A stretch of 64,000 nt of DNA from Nitrospirales bacterium (GTDB lineage: Bacteria; Nitrospirota; Nitrospiria; Nitrospirales; UBA8639): positions 1-64,000 of the forward strand of contig JAJEJG010000015.1 in assembly GCA_022828225.1 (NCBI GenBank). The letters are read 5' to 3'. The notes under the pieces are model-generated. The model did not search any database and had not been told where the DNA came from. It saw nothing but the letters and a program-made list of their open reading frames with translations. Position numbers and translations under genes: made by a program. Shown here in pieces: positions 39,534 to 48,964 of this stretch; the first letter of the stretch is position 1; each line of letters begins with the position of its first letter.

Positions 39534-41465
39534 ATGAGCAAGATTATTGGAATTGACCTGGGAACGACGAACTCGTGTATCGCCGTCATGAGCGGGACCG
39601 ACCCCGAAGTGATTGCCAATTCTGAAGGCGGACGCACCACGCCGTCCGTGGTGGCGGTGACGGACAAAGAAGAACGGCTCGTCGGCCAGATTGCCAAACG
39701 GCAAGCCATCACGAATCCCGAAAACACCATTTTCTCCGTCAAACGCCTGATGGGAAGAAAATTCAATACCAAGCAAGTCAAAACAGCCACCGAGCGGTTG
39801 CCGTATAAGATTCTCGCCGCCTCGAACGGGGACACGCACGTGGAAATCCAAGGCAAACAGTACAGCCCTCCCGAGGTGTCGGCGATGATCCTTCAAAAGA
39901 TCAAACAAACGGCCGAAGACTTTTTGGGTGAAAAAGTCACGGAGGCGGTGATTACCGTCCCCGCGTACTTTGACGACAGCCAGCGCCAGGCCACCAAAGA
40001 CGCGGGCCAGATTGCGGGGCTCAACGTCCTTCGGATCATCAACGAGCCTACCGCCGCCTCATTGGCCTACGGCCTGGAGAAAAAGAAAGAAGAACGCATC
40101 GCCGTATACGACCTCGGCGGCGGCACCTTCGATATTTCGATCCTCGAAATCGGGGACGGCGTGTTCGAAGTGAAGGCCACCAACGGCGACACCTTCCTGG
40201 GCGGTGACGACTTCGACCTTCGCATCATCGATTGGCTGGTGGACGAATTCAAGAAGGATCAGGGCATTGATCTGAAAAACGACCGCATGGCGCTGCAACG
40301 TCTAAAAGAAGCCGCGGAACGGGCCAAGATCGAACTGTCATCGGCCCAGGAGACGGAGATCAATCTCCCCTTCATCACCGCGGACGCCAGCGGGCCCAAA
40401 CACCTGGTGCTCAAACTCTCCCGGTCCAAACTGGAACAACTCGTCGATGACCTGATCACCCGCTCCATCGAACCCTGCAAGAAAGCCTTGGCCGATGCCG
40501 GCGTTTCCGCCGGCGAAATCAATGAGGTAGTGCTCGTCGGCGGGATGACGCGGATGCCCAAAGTCATCGAACGGGTGAAAGCCTTCTTCGGCAAGGAACC
40601 CCACAAGGGCGTGAATCCCGACGAAGTCGTGGCGATCGGAGCCGCCATCCAGGGCGGCGTCCTCAAGGGCGACGTCAAGGACGTGCTGCTGCTGGACGTG
40701 ACTCCCCTGTCCCTGGGCATTGAAACGCTGGGCGGCGTGTTCACGCGATTGATCGACCGCAACACGACCATTCCGACCAAGAAGAGCCAGATATTCTCCA
40801 CCGCCGCGGACAGTCAGACCGCGGTCACCATTCGGGTCTTCCAGGGCGAACGGGAAATGGCCAATGACAACAAACTCCTCGGCCAATTCGATCTGGTGGG
40901 GATCCCCCCGGCCCCGCGAGGGATGCCGCAAATCGAAGTCACGTTCGACATCGACGCGAACGGGATCGTCCACGTGTCGGCCAAAGACATGGCCACGCAA
41001 AAGGAACAGTCCATCAAGATCACGGCGTCAAGCGGCCTGAGTAAGGAAGAAGTCGAACAATTGGTCAAGGACGCCGAGGCGCATTCCGAAGAAGACAAAA
41101 AACGCCGCGAAACCGTGGAGATCCGCAATCAGGCCGATACCCTGGTTTACGGAACGGAAAAGAATCTCCAGGAACACGGAGACAAGATTCCTGAAGAAGA
41201 GAAAACCAACATTCAGGAAGCGATCGACGGCATGAAGAAAGCCATGGAGGGAGACGACGTGGAAGCCATGAAAGCGGCCATGCAGACCCTCACGACCGCG
41301 TCACACAAGCTCGCGGAAGAAATGTACAAGAAGACGTCGGCAGAAACCGGAGACGGAAGCAACACCGGAGACGGCGCAAGCCCTAACGGTGAAGCGACCA
41401 ATGGAACGCAACAAGACGAAACAGTCGTCGATGCCGAATTTGAAGAGGTTGACAAGGAAAAATAA
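39534..41465 (+). CDS. dnaK: chaperone DnaK (Hsp70)
   Basis: A 643-residue Hsp70. The ATPase domain begins [12 protein letters not shown] with signatures [11 protein letters not shown] and [10 protein letters not shown]. The substrate domain contains [11 protein letters not shown] and the linker DVLLLD. The helical lid ends in the acidic [20 protein letters not shown] tail typical of DnaK. AAGGAG lies about 8 nt before the ATG. Because the element separates it from grpE, dnaK may depend on read-through or on a promoter inside the element. Confidence 0.98.
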   Translation: MSKIIGIDLGTTNSCIAVMSGTDPEVIANSEGGRTTPSVVAVTDKEERLVGQIAKRQAITNPENTIFSVKRLMGRKFNTKQVKTATERLPYKILAASNGDTHVEIQGKQYSPPEVSAMILQKIKQTAEDFLGEKVTEAVITVPAYFDDSQRQATKDAGQIAGLNVLRIINEPTAASLAYGLEKKKEERIAVYDLGGGTFDISILEIGDGVFEVKATNGDTFLGGDDFDLRIIDWLVDEFKKDQGIDLKNDRMALQRLKEAAERAKIELSSAQETEINLPFITADASGPKHLVLKLSRSKLEQLVDDLITRSIEPCKKALADAGVSAGEINEVVLVGGMTRMPKVIERVKAFFGKEPHKGVNPDEVVAIGAAIQGGVLKGDVKDVLLLDVTPLSLGIETLGGVFTRLIDRNTTIPTKKSQIFSTAADSQTAVTIRVFQGEREMANDNKLLGQFDLVGIPPAPRGMPQIEVTFDIDANGIVHVSAKDMATQKEQSIKITASSGLSKEEVEQLVKDAEAHSEEDKKRRETVEIRNQADTLVYGTEKNLQEHGDKIPEEEKTNIQEAIDGMKKAMEGDDVEAMKAAMQTLTTASHKLAEEMYKKTSAETGDGSNTGDGASPNGEATNGTQQDETVVDAEFEEVDKEK

Positions 41466-41540
41466 TGCTATTCTCAGATCGTTTTCCTGAAAAACGTCCA
41501 CTCGACGGGAAAAAGCTGAGATGCTCATAGACCGGAAAAG

Positions 41541-42668
41541 ATGGCTAGCGTGACAAAACGGGATTATTATGAAGTGCTGGGAGTCGACCGGGCGGCCTCT
41601 GATGACGAGATCAAGAAGGCCTTCCGGAAACTCGCCCGCCAGCACCATCCCGACTTGCAAGGCGACCCGCAACTCAAGAAAAAAGCCGAAGAAAAATTCA
41701 AGGAAGCCAATGAAGCGTATGAAGTCCTGAGCAATGAGGAATCGCGGAAGCGGTACGACATGTTCGGACATTCCGCGGGCCAGCAAGGTTTCGGCGGAAC
41801 CGAAGGGTTTGATTTCAGGCAAGGATTCGGCGATGTCTTCGGGGATATTTTCGAAGACTTTTTTGGCGGAGGGAGAGGAGGTCGTAGTCGACCCGAACAG
41901 GGTAATGACCTGCAATACAACCTGGAACTCTCCTTTGAAGAAGCCATCGAGGGGAAAGAGGCCAAACTCAAAATCCCTCGATGGGAAGGTTGCGACTCCT
42001 GCAAAGGCACCGGAGCCAAATCAGACGATGCCGTCCAACAATGTCGCGGCTGCCAGGGCACCGGGCAGATTCGGCTGCAACAGGGCTTCTTCTCGATCAA
42101 CCGGGCCTGCGGCCAGTGTCAGGGTACCGGACAGATCATTACGGACCCCTGCCCCACTTGTCGCGGGCAAAAACGGGTGTACCGGGAACGAACCTTATCC
42201 GTCACCATTCCCGCGGGAATCGATACGGGCATGCGCTTTCGCTTGGCTCGCGAAGGCGAACACGGCGTCAACGGCGGTCCGCCCGGCGATCTCTACGTGG
42301 CGGTTGCAGTCAAGCCCCATCCGGTCTTCACCCGAAAGGGAACCGATATCCTCGTCGAATTGTCACTCGATATGGTCACGGCCGCCCTGGGCGGCAAAGT
42401 GGACGTTCCGACTCTCAAAGGCAAAACCAGCGTCAAGATTCCCGAAGGCACCCAACACGATCAGGTTCTTCGATTGAAGGGCCTGGGTGCACCTGCACTG
42501 AAAGGTCGTACTGCTGGCGACCAACTCGTTCGAGTCAATATCAGCATTCCCACGAAACTGTCGGCAAAACAGCGGGAACTCCTGACCGCCTTTGCCGAAG
42601 AAAGCGGAACCGCATCGAAAGACCATGAAGACGGCTTGTTCGGCAAAGTCAAGAACATGTTCGAATAG
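41541..42668 (+). CDS. dnaJ: chaperone DnaJ (Hsp40)
   Basis: A 375-residue type I DnaJ. The J domain has HPD at residues 36-38. A Gly/Phe region follows (GFGGTEGFDFRQGFGD), then the zinc region with four CxxC motifs (CDSCKGTG, CRGCQGTG, CGQCQGTG, CPTCRGQK), then two beta-barrel substrate domains. It stimulates DnaK ATPase and hands over unfolded proteins. It is 75 bp after dnaK and 40 bp before rsmE, a conserved neighbour in many bacteria. Confidence 0.97.
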   Translation: MASVTKRDYYEVLGVDRAASDDEIKKAFRKLARQHHPDLQGDPQLKKKAEEKFKEANEAYEVLSNEESRKRYDMFGHSAGQQGFGGTEGFDFRQGFGDVFGDIFEDFFGGGRGGRSRPEQGNDLQYNLELSFEEAIEGKEAKLKIPRWEGCDSCKGTGAKSDDAVQQCRGCQGTGQIRLQQGFFSINRACGQCQGTGQIITDPCPTCRGQKRVYRERTLSVTIPAGIDTGMRFRLAREGEHGVNGGPPGDLYVAVAVKPHPVFTRKGTDILVELSLDMVTAALGGKVDVPTLKGKTSVKIPEGTQHDQVLRLKGLGAPALKGRTAGDQLVRVNISIPTKLSAKQRELLTAFAEESGTASKDHEDGLFGKVKNMFE

Positions 42669-42708
42669 GCGACTGTCTCGTCCTCTCCCCTCCGCATCCC
42701 TTTGCCAT

Positions 42709-43449
42709 ATGCCGGTCTTCTTCATTCAATCAAACCGGATTGCCGACCACACTGTCACAATTGACGGTCCCCTCTTCGCTCACCTTTCCAAAAGCCTCCG
42801 CATTCGCGAAGGCGAAGAGATTTGGGTCGGAGATGAGTGCCGGATTCGGTACCGGGTTCGGATCGACCACCTGGATTCGAAATCACTCCAAGGCTCGATC
42901 ATCGAAACCATCGAAGGTCCTCCTTCGCCATCGGCTCCGATTGTCTTGGTTCAGGCCGTTCTGAAGGGGGATCGCATGAACTGGGTGATTCAAAAAGCCA
43001 CCGAGCTTGGAGTCACCGAGATTATTCCATTGCTCACGTCGAGGGTCATCGCCCGTCCGCCTGCAGGTCGCGTCCGAACCGTACGGGAACGATGGCAACG
43101 GATTGCCGTCGATGCCGCACAGCAATCGGAGCAATGGGCGTTCCCCAACCTTGCCCACCCCCTGACGTTATCCGAGTTATTCAAGCATGTTCCCGCCGCG
43201 GCATTCCGGTGTGCGTTGCTGGAACGAAGTGGCGAACAGAGCCTTGGTTCCCTGTCTATCGATCACACGTTCCATGGCACCATTGTGCTGGCCGTCGGCC
43301 CCGAGGGAGGATGGACGCAGGAAGAGATGCAGGCACTCCTCGACCAACGCTTTCAACCCATTTCACTGGGCAAGAGCATTTTTCGAAGCGAAACCTCACC
43401 ATTGGTGGCGCTAAGCATCCTGCAACATAAATTGGGAAATTTGGGATAA
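42709..43449 (+). CDS. rsmE: 16S rRNA (uracil1498-N3)-methyltransferase
   Basis: A 246-residue SPOUT-class methyltransferase that methylates U1498 of 16S rRNA. Key segments are the KATELGVTEIIPLLTSR SPOUT core, AVGPEGGWTQEE (SAM-binding knot) and SLGKSIFRSETSPLVAL at the C-terminus. An N-terminal PUA-like domain begins at ATG 42709; the longer upstream frame overlaps dnaJ and is rejected. A second copy of the inverted-repeat element starts 18 bp after the stop. Confidence 0.94.
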   Translation: MPVFFIQSNRIADHTVTIDGPLFAHLSKSLRIREGEEIWVGDECRIRYRVRIDHLDSKSLQGSIIETIEGPPSPSAPIVLVQAVLKGDRMNWVIQKATELGVTEIIPLLTSRVIARPPAGRVRTVRERWQRIAVDAAQQSEQWAFPNLAHPLTLSELFKHVPAAAFRCALLERSGEQSLGSLSIDHTFHGTIVLAVGPEGGWTQEEMQALLDQRFQPISLGKSIFRSETSPLVALSILQHKLGNLG

Positions 43450-43466
43450 CCAGAACTGAAGAAACC

Positions 43467-43611
43467 AAGAACCTCTGATTTTTTGTGATAGCGGGATGCA
43501 GGGCAAGGCGTCCCGCAACGAAACCCGAGACATATCAAACGAGATAGTCGAGGGTTGAGCGAGGACACAACGCCGCCATGCGCCCGATAGTGCAAAAAAG
43601 CAGAGGTTCTT
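43467..43611. mobile_element. short inverted-repeat element (MITE-like), copy 2
   Basis: A 145-bp relative of 39361-39504. The ends are AAGAACCTCTGATTTTTT and its complement with one mismatch. It lies between the converging rsmE and YCF48-like genes. The right end contributes two of the three bases of the stop codon of the minus-strand gene (TAA at 43610-43612). Like copy 1 it has the interior GCGGGA/TCCCGC hairpin and no transposase. Confidence 0.87.
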
Positions 43612-44596
43612 AAGATGAAGGGGCAGTGATCTTGAGAATAGTCCCGCCTTCGCCGACGGCCCAGCCAACCTGGGGATCAGGAAAGGATAACCCATAGAGG
43701 CTGAAAGGTTCGGAAAGTTCCGGTTCGTTCCACGTAAAGCCGGCGTCCGAGGTGGTCAGAAATGCGCCTCGCTCGCCGATGATCCACCCGGCCAGGAATC
43801 CGGTAAACTGGACTTTTAAAAAGTCCGGCGGTCTGATACAGGGAGACCCACAGGGCAGAGTGCGATCAACCCATTTTTCTCCACTGGTAATCGTTTGAAA
43901 GATAGCGCCTTGAGATCCCACGACCCATCCGCCCTCGGGATCCGTAAAATACAAATCGAAGAACGTCGTGGCGCTGTCGGTACTCTGTTGGATCCAGTTT
44001 TGCCCGCCATCGTGCGTCACGAGAATCGTCCCGATTGCACCGACCGCCCACCCGTTCTTCGCATCGATGAACTGCACCCCGAACAAGTCCACCGCGGTGG
44101 AACTGCTTTGATCCTCCCAGGTCACACCGCCGTCCGTGGTGCGTAGGATCGTGCCACGGTCCCCCACGATCCAGCCCTGAGAAAGATTCAGGAAATACAC
44201 GTCATAGAGTGCGGCGCCCACCCCGGCAACCTGCCGGCGCCACTGTTTCCCGTGATCGTTCGTATGCAGGATGGTCCCGTTCTGCCCGACGATCCATCCG
44301 TGTTGAGGATCCGTAAAATAGACACTGGTCAACAGGGCCGCGGTGCGACGCGTCACTGCCTGCCACGTCGCCCCCGCATCCTCCGTTTTCAAGACGGTTC
44401 CACCCGCGCCTACGGCCCAGCCGTGTTGCGCGCTGACGAAGAACGTCCCGAGGAGCGTGGATTTGGTGCCGCTCTTCTGGATGGTCGAAATCGGGTTCTC
44501 TCCGGCTTCGACCTGTCCGGCCAAACCCGGGAGACAGACCAATCCCACGACCATCAACCGAAGAAGAGCATGAAAAGAGGACGAAACGACTTTCAC
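43610..44596 (-). CDS. exported YCF48-like beta-propeller protein
   Basis: A 328-residue protein with a signal peptide (LLRLMVVGLVCLPGLAGQVEA). About seven repeats follow, with H/G-W-x-V-G-x-x-G-T-I/V-L-x-T-x-D-G-G-x-x-W cores, for example HGWAVGAGGTVLKTEDAGATW. This is the YCF48/HCF136 family, known as a photosystem II assembly factor in phototrophs and as an exported propeller of unknown role elsewhere. The GTG at 44596 overlaps the stop of the upstream IPT/TIG gene (GTGA), so the two are translationally coupled. A longer TTG start at 44617 is possible. Its stop lies at the edge of the inverted-repeat element. Confidence 0.88.
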   Translation of the reverse strand: MKVVSSSFHALLRLMVVGLVCLPGLAGQVEAGENPISTIQKSGTKSTLLGTFFVSAQHGWAVGAGGTVLKTEDAGATWQAVTRRTAALLTSVYFTDPQHGWIVGQNGTILHTNDHGKQWRRQVAGVGAALYDVYFLNLSQGWIVGDRGTILRTTDGGVTWEDQSSSTAVDLFGVQFIDAKNGWAVGAIGTILVTHDGGQNWIQQSTDSATTFFDLYFTDPEGGWVVGSQGAIFQTITSGEKWVDRTLPCGSPCIRPPDFLKVQFTGFLAGWIIGERGAFLTTSDAGFTWNEPELSEPFSLYGLSFPDPQVGWAVGEGGTILKITAPSS

Positions 44597-46251
44597 GGTG
44601 CCTGGTCGGTTCTCCAAGGTTCTTGCGTGTAATCGTAGAAAAATTCCTTGTGAGGCAATCCACGTGGGAGAATCTTGAATTCACCCGCCACGGCGCTTTG
44701 CCACTGTTTCCGGGAACAACACCGGCCGTTCTTGAGTAAATCCCAGGACCCGCGACGCACGACGATTTCCCCTTTGGTGGGATCAACGTAAAACCCTTCG
44801 GGATGCCCGAATCCGAACACGTGCCGCCTGGGCACCTGAACCTTGATTTCAGTATCCTTCCAAGAGACCACGACGGCCGCGACCCCGTTCACCAGCACTT
44901 CGGTTCGTGAAACGTCTGGTCCCAGTCGATAGTTCTTCCAATCGTGGGCGTCGGTATTCAATTCCAGACGCGTCGCCTCCGCGATTTTCAGAAACTCGCC
45001 GAACCCTTCACCTGTCAACGTCACGATCTCATCGATCCCGGCTTCCTTCGGAGAGTAGGACGTGACCTTCGGCGTCTGCACGGTAAACGAGCCCACGTCC
45101 AATTCCACCACACCCTGCTTGACGCAACAGGTCCCATCGGGATTGGGAATTGTGGCTCCCCGCTTCACGACAACCGGACCGGACTTGGCGCTATAGGGCA
45201 CCCATACGTTGATTTCGTCATCCTGCCACCGGTGAATAACGGCCGGCACCCCGCCGATTTCCACTCGATTCTGGCCCGGATCGAAATCGAACGCGTACGC
45301 AGTACTCCCCGCTTCGGAAAATACTCCGAAATTTTTCCCCTTGATATGAACCAAGGTGCCGATCGGTCCTTGAGCCGGGAACAAACCATCGGATCCGGGT
45401 TCGACCAATTCGAATTGGCCCAAGGTCCTCGTACGCCCGTCCTGTTGAAACGTCACGGGCCCACTCACGCCGTTGAGCGGCACGTGGACCACGATAGTGC
45501 GCGGAGCCCATTTGGCAATCGTCACCGGCTTGCCGCCAATCGTAATCGCATCATTCGGCCCCTTGGCATCCCCGAACTGTTGCCCGCTCAGCACGACCTT
45601 GGTTCCGACGGGCCCTCGGTTCGGCGCAAACGAAATACTGGGAATCAAGGAAACCGGCATGGAATTACTCTCGGCATATTTGACAGGTGCGCAGCAGGAG
45701 CCATCCGGCAGCGGGTCGGAGGAAGCCAGTTGCACGACCACGTCACCGGACTTGGCATTGGCCGGAATCTTGACGTCAATCTTCCCGGGCCGCCATTTCA
45801 GAATTTCCGACAAAATGCCGTTGACCAACACCCTGTTCACGCCAAACATGGTATTGGGATCGCGTGACCCTGCCGTATTCCCGAAATGTTCACCCTCGAT
45901 GGTCAGCACCGATCCGGGTTCCGCTTCCGGCGGCACCAGTTTGGTAATCTTCACCTGTTGAATCTTGAACTGGCCCGCGACCGTGGCGCCTTTCGACCCT
46001 GAAACCGTAACGTCGCCGCTTTTGGCTCCGAGCGGTACCTTCACCATCACCAAGTCAGGCTCCCACAGTTGAATCAACGCGGGCACGCCATTGAAATCCA
46101 CCCGGTTCTCCGCCGTTGAAACAAAATCCCCGAACGCGGCCCCGCCGATCGTCACCGTGGCCCCCGGAGGCCCCGAATCCGGAAACAATTCAGCGTGGGC
46201 AAACGAAACCGTTCCGCAAACAACTATTAAAGCAAGAAACATGTGTCTCAT
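44593..46251 (-). CDS. exported protein with repeated IPT/TIG domains
   Basis: A 552-residue protein with signal peptide MRHMFLALIVVCGTVSFAHA. Four to five immunoglobulin-like IPT/TIG domains of about 100-120 residues follow. Each has a P-x-x-G-x-x-V-x-I-x-G-x-x-F-G segment and a W-x-x-x-x-I/V-x-V-x-V-P strand. Two loops read PDGTCCVKQG and PDGSCCAPV, a paired-cysteine insert repeated in different domains, and a third reads NGRCCSRKQW. TIG arrays are common in extracellular structural or adhesion proteins. It overlaps the YCF48-like gene by 4 nt, suggesting a two-gene exported unit. Function unknown. Confidence 0.88.
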   Translation of the reverse strand: MRHMFLALIVVCGTVSFAHAELFPDSGPPGATVTIGGAAFGDFVSTAENRVDFNGVPALIQLWEPDLVMVKVPLGAKSGDVTVSGSKGATVAGQFKIQQVKITKLVPPEAEPGSVLTIEGEHFGNTAGSRDPNTMFGVNRVLVNGILSEILKWRPGKIDVKIPANAKSGDVVVQLASSDPLPDGSCCAPVKYAESNSMPVSLIPSISFAPNRGPVGTKVVLSGQQFGDAKGPNDAITIGGKPVTIAKWAPRTIVVHVPLNGVSGPVTFQQDGRTRTLGQFELVEPGSDGLFPAQGPIGTLVHIKGKNFGVFSEAGSTAYAFDFDPGQNRVEIGGVPAVIHRWQDDEINVWVPYSAKSGPVVVKRGATIPNPDGTCCVKQGVVELDVGSFTVQTPKVTSYSPKEAGIDEIVTLTGEGFGEFLKIAEATRLELNTDAHDWKNYRLGPDVSRTEVLVNGVAAVVVSWKDTEIKVQVPRRHVFGFGHPEGFYVDPTKGEIVVRRGSWDLLKNGRCCSRKQWQSAVAGEFKILPRGLPHKEFFYDYTQEPWRTDQAP

Positions 46252-46324
46252 ACCGCAATGACCCTTTCCCTGATCAGAACGAATACTTCAAAGCCTGACG
46301 CATCAAGGCGTCCCGAGGACTGAA

Positions 46325-46364
46325 ACGAAAAGTAGCCGCGCCACAGAAAATGACACGGCTACTT
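46325..46364 (-). terminator. hairpin terminator after beta-barrel gene 2
   Basis: AAGTAGCCG (46330-46338) pairs with CGGCTACTT (46356-46364) in a 9-bp stem. On the minus strand the stem is followed by TTTTCGTTT. It lies about 115 bp past the stop of the beta-barrel gene at 46482 and before the IPT/TIG gene. Confidence 0.6.
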
Positions 46365-46481
46365 TGTACTTTATAACGAGACACTTTTTGCCGTCAACCA
46401 ACGGCAATGCTCAGTACAAAATTCTCTACGAATGAAAAACCGTCTAAAACTCGTCGCTTCCAACCGTTGTATCGTTACCGG

Positions 46482-47393
46482 TCAGAACTGATACTTCATG
46501 TTGAGGCTGACACCCCAAAATTGAATGTCATCCGACATGACTTTGTACTGAACACGCCCGCCGCCGGGGCTAATCGCGGAGTCGTGACTTCGAAGCTGAT
46601 CCCAATCTCTTGGATCACTCTCGAATTCACCGAAATCCGCCCACCGGAACTTGAGCCCGATGCTCACCGGCTGACTGATCTGATAGTCCACCCCGGCGAT
46701 CACCTGATACCCAAACAGCGTATCCGAAAGCTTGGCCCTGGCGATGGTGGTCGTGCCAGCAACTCTTCGATTCAGATTGTCTTTTTGCTCTTGAGTCAAG
46801 CCAGCCACGTCGTCGAAGGTCGAAATGTATTGAGGATCGATGTTCCGTCTCCATCGATTGAAGTAATCCAACGACACGCGGGAAAATCCGACTCCAACGC
46901 CCACGTACGGTGTAAACTTCGAGTCCGAACGGTAGTCATAATACAGGTTGGCGAAGAAGTTGTGCGACAGCACGTCATCGAGCCCACCATCCTGGAGATC
47001 GAGTTCCTGCTGAGCTTTTTCTACATTCACCGCCGCGCCCCCAACATCGTCAATTGGGTCCATGGAATCGTGGGTTGCGCCACGATAAAAATATTCTCCT
47101 TCGACCCTGAAGCTCCCCATGCGATACCCCAATGAGGCTCCTGCCAAAACCCCGGAACCTCCGTCAAATTCATTAGGCCATGACGAGGGAGTGCGGGCAC
47201 AATCAGCCGGCGGATTCGGATTAATAAATCCGTCGCACACGGTTCTGGTATCATCATCAGAACTGGTCACATCCACGCCAGGAGCCATTGCGATACCCAA
47301 GTCCATCCCCAAGTAAAACCCATCCTTGGCCCATACCTGACCCGAGGAGAACGCCAATCCCATAACCAGAAGCACAAATAGGAATTTTTTCAT
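46482..47393 (-). CDS. outer-membrane beta-barrel protein (family member 2)
   Basis: A 303-residue protein with signal MKKFLFVLLVMGLAFSSGQVWA, almost identical to that of member 3. The mature start DGFYLGMDLGIAMAP and strands such as FRVEGEYFYRG, NLYYDYRS, PYVGVGVGFS, VIAGVDYQ and IGLKFRWADF match small OmpA-like barrels. It ends in LNMKYQF, with the terminal phenylalanine that the BAM complex recognises. A conserved DTLFGYQ strand is shared with the other members. The ligand or role is unknown. Confidence 0.9.
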   Translation of the reverse strand: MKKFLFVLLVMGLAFSSGQVWAKDGFYLGMDLGIAMAPGVDVTSSDDDTRTVCDGFINPNPPADCARTPSSWPNEFDGGSGVLAGASLGYRMGSFRVEGEYFYRGATHDSMDPIDDVGGAAVNVEKAQQELDLQDGGLDDVLSHNFFANLYYDYRSDSKFTPYVGVGVGFSRVSLDYFNRWRRNIDPQYISTFDDVAGLTQEQKDNLNRRVAGTTTIARAKLSDTLFGYQVIAGVDYQISQPVSIGLKFRWADFGEFESDPRDWDQLRSHDSAISPGGGRVQYKVMSDDIQFWGVSLNMKYQF

Positions 47394-47595
47394 GTTAATA
47401 TCCCTCTCCTAGAATAAGTTACTTAGCATACTATGGCTAAATATAAATTTTAGTGCACTGGATTTTATGGAATGACATTGTTGCCGTCAATACGCAACAC
47501 TTATTCGATTGGCATAAGAACGCCAAGCCAAGCCCAACCACGAATTGAGCAGATGCCATCTATACTAGAATGCAAACACAAGGCCCGTCAGGTCG

Positions 47596-47652
47596 CTACG
47601 GCGAAGTTCCGGTCAAGCGGACAATTGCTCTGGATACAGCGATTCGGACCAT
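47596..47652 (-). pseudogene. 3' remnant of a HEAT-like gene
   Basis: Read on the minus strand this gives AVSRAIVRLTGTSP followed by TAG. It matches the last residues of the intact gene at 48965 (SATISRLTGTSP and stop), and the DNA around GGCGAAGTTCCGGTCAA is similar too. There is no longer frame. It lies just past beta-barrel member 3, the place where a duplicated HEAT-like gene would be expected upstream of member 2. Confidence 0.7.
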
Positions 47653-47662
47653 TCCGTGCCGG

Positions 47663-48625
47663 TCAGAACTGATACTTCATGTTGAGGCTGATGCCCCAGA
47701 ACTGAATGTCATCCGTTCTGATATAGTAGGCCACAGGCTTTCGGGAATTCCCGGCTACGGATGCATGTCCACGGAGCCGCGTATATTCCGACTCGTCTTC
47801 GAATTCACCGAACATCGCGTACCGGAACTTGAGCCCGATCGTAAGCGGCTCGCTCAGTTGATAATCCACGCCGGCCAACGCCTGATACCCGAACAGCGTA
47901 TCGGTCATGGTGGCCTCGTCATTTGTCAACAAACCCGCTAATCGTTGATTCAACTCCACAGCACCATGTGGTGGCCGGATGGCGTTGATCTCATCGCCAT
48001 TCGGGTTGCGATGCCACCGCGTTCGGTAATCGACTGACACCTGGGCGAGCCCAATGCCGACGCCCACATACGGAGTAAACTTCGAGTCCGAACGAAAATC
48101 GTAGTACAGGTTGGCAAAGAAGTTGTGCGACATCAGATTATCGACGGCATCCTCGGCACCGCCGCCTCCGGTTGCCCCGTCGCCTCCGTATTGCGTCGAA
48201 TCACTGGGGCGCCAGTCGTCGGCGGGAAAGTAGGGTTCATCCGTGCTGCCATACCGTGTGCCGCGATAGAAATATTCACCCTCGACCCTAAAGCTGCCCA
48301 AGCGATACCCCACGGCCAATCCCGCCAGAATCCCCGAGCCCCCATCAAACGACTCATTCGCGGGCCCCCAAGACGCAGGATCTTCTCCACAGGCGCCCTG
48401 AGGAGTCTGAACGTCACCGTAGATAGTCTGGTCGCATAGGACGCCCGGGAAACCATCCGGCGCCGAATCCGTGGTCCAATCATCGAATCCTCCAGTCTGA
48501 ACGTCCATGTCCGGAGCTACGGCCACGCCTACATCCATCCCCAGGTAAAATCCGTCCTTGGCCAATACTTGACCTGAGGAGAACGCCAACCCCATAACCA
48601 GAAGCACGAATAAGAATTTTTTCAT
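47663..48625 (-). CDS. outer-membrane beta-barrel protein (family member 3)
   Basis: A 320-residue paralogue of member 2, with signal MKKFLFVLLVMGLAFSSGQVLA. ATG 48625 has GAGGTG 7 nt upstream and is preferred to the ATG 7 codons earlier. Strands and end (LNMKYQF) correspond to member 2; the loops differ, with a longer insert after VEGEYFYRGTRYGS. Exposed loops that vary while strands are kept are expected for surface proteins. The gene repeats the arrangement of a HEAT-like gene followed by a barrel. Confidence 0.9.
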   Translation of the reverse strand: MKKFLFVLLVMGLAFSSGQVLAKDGFYLGMDVGVAVAPDMDVQTGGFDDWTTDSAPDGFPGVLCDQTIYGDVQTPQGACGEDPASWGPANESFDGGSGILAGLAVGYRLGSFRVEGEYFYRGTRYGSTDEPYFPADDWRPSDSTQYGGDGATGGGGAEDAVDNLMSHNFFANLYYDFRSDSKFTPYVGVGIGLAQVSVDYRTRWHRNPNGDEINAIRPPHGAVELNQRLAGLLTNDEATMTDTLFGYQALAGVDYQLSEPLTIGLKFRYAMFGEFEDESEYTRLRGHASVAGNSRKPVAYYIRTDDIQFWGISLNMKYQF

Positions 48626-48964
48626 GATTTCACACCTCTTCTTCACAAAAGCATGCCTAGAGACTTCTATTTTACCTTTCTAATGCAACAGACTTTATAG
48701 CATGAGGTTTTCGTCGTCAATAAATATTACTTAATACAATAACATTTAATACGGCAAACGCTAAACCTTTCGATGCAGATTTGCGTTAATTGCATTCTTG
48801 TAATCCGTGTTTCTTTGTCATCTCACAGCTTTTGGCGGGGATCCAGAGGTTTTTATTCGAAGCTTGTCTACAGAAAAGTTGAAGCAGAAGAACGACACTG
48901 GATTCCCGCTAAAAAATTGCGGGAATGACGGAAGGAGAAAAAGTGACCACCCGACGGCGAACCG
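48626..48964. other. 339-bp intergenic region with a short palindromic repeat
   Basis: AT-rich upstream DNA of beta-barrel member 3. At 48898-48931 is a GGATTCCCGC...GCGGGAATGACGG repeat (8-bp stem ATTCCCGC/GCGGGAAT, 9-nt loop), a widespread bacterial intergenic type. No gene, and no clear promoter hexamers with proper spacing. Confidence 0.6.

Noticed and set aside
43353-43595. Minus-strand frame across the second element copy (MHYRAHGGVVSSLNP)
   Set aside because: A similar peptide appears at the first copy, but it is short, has no start signal and reflects DNA repeat identity, not a shown protein.
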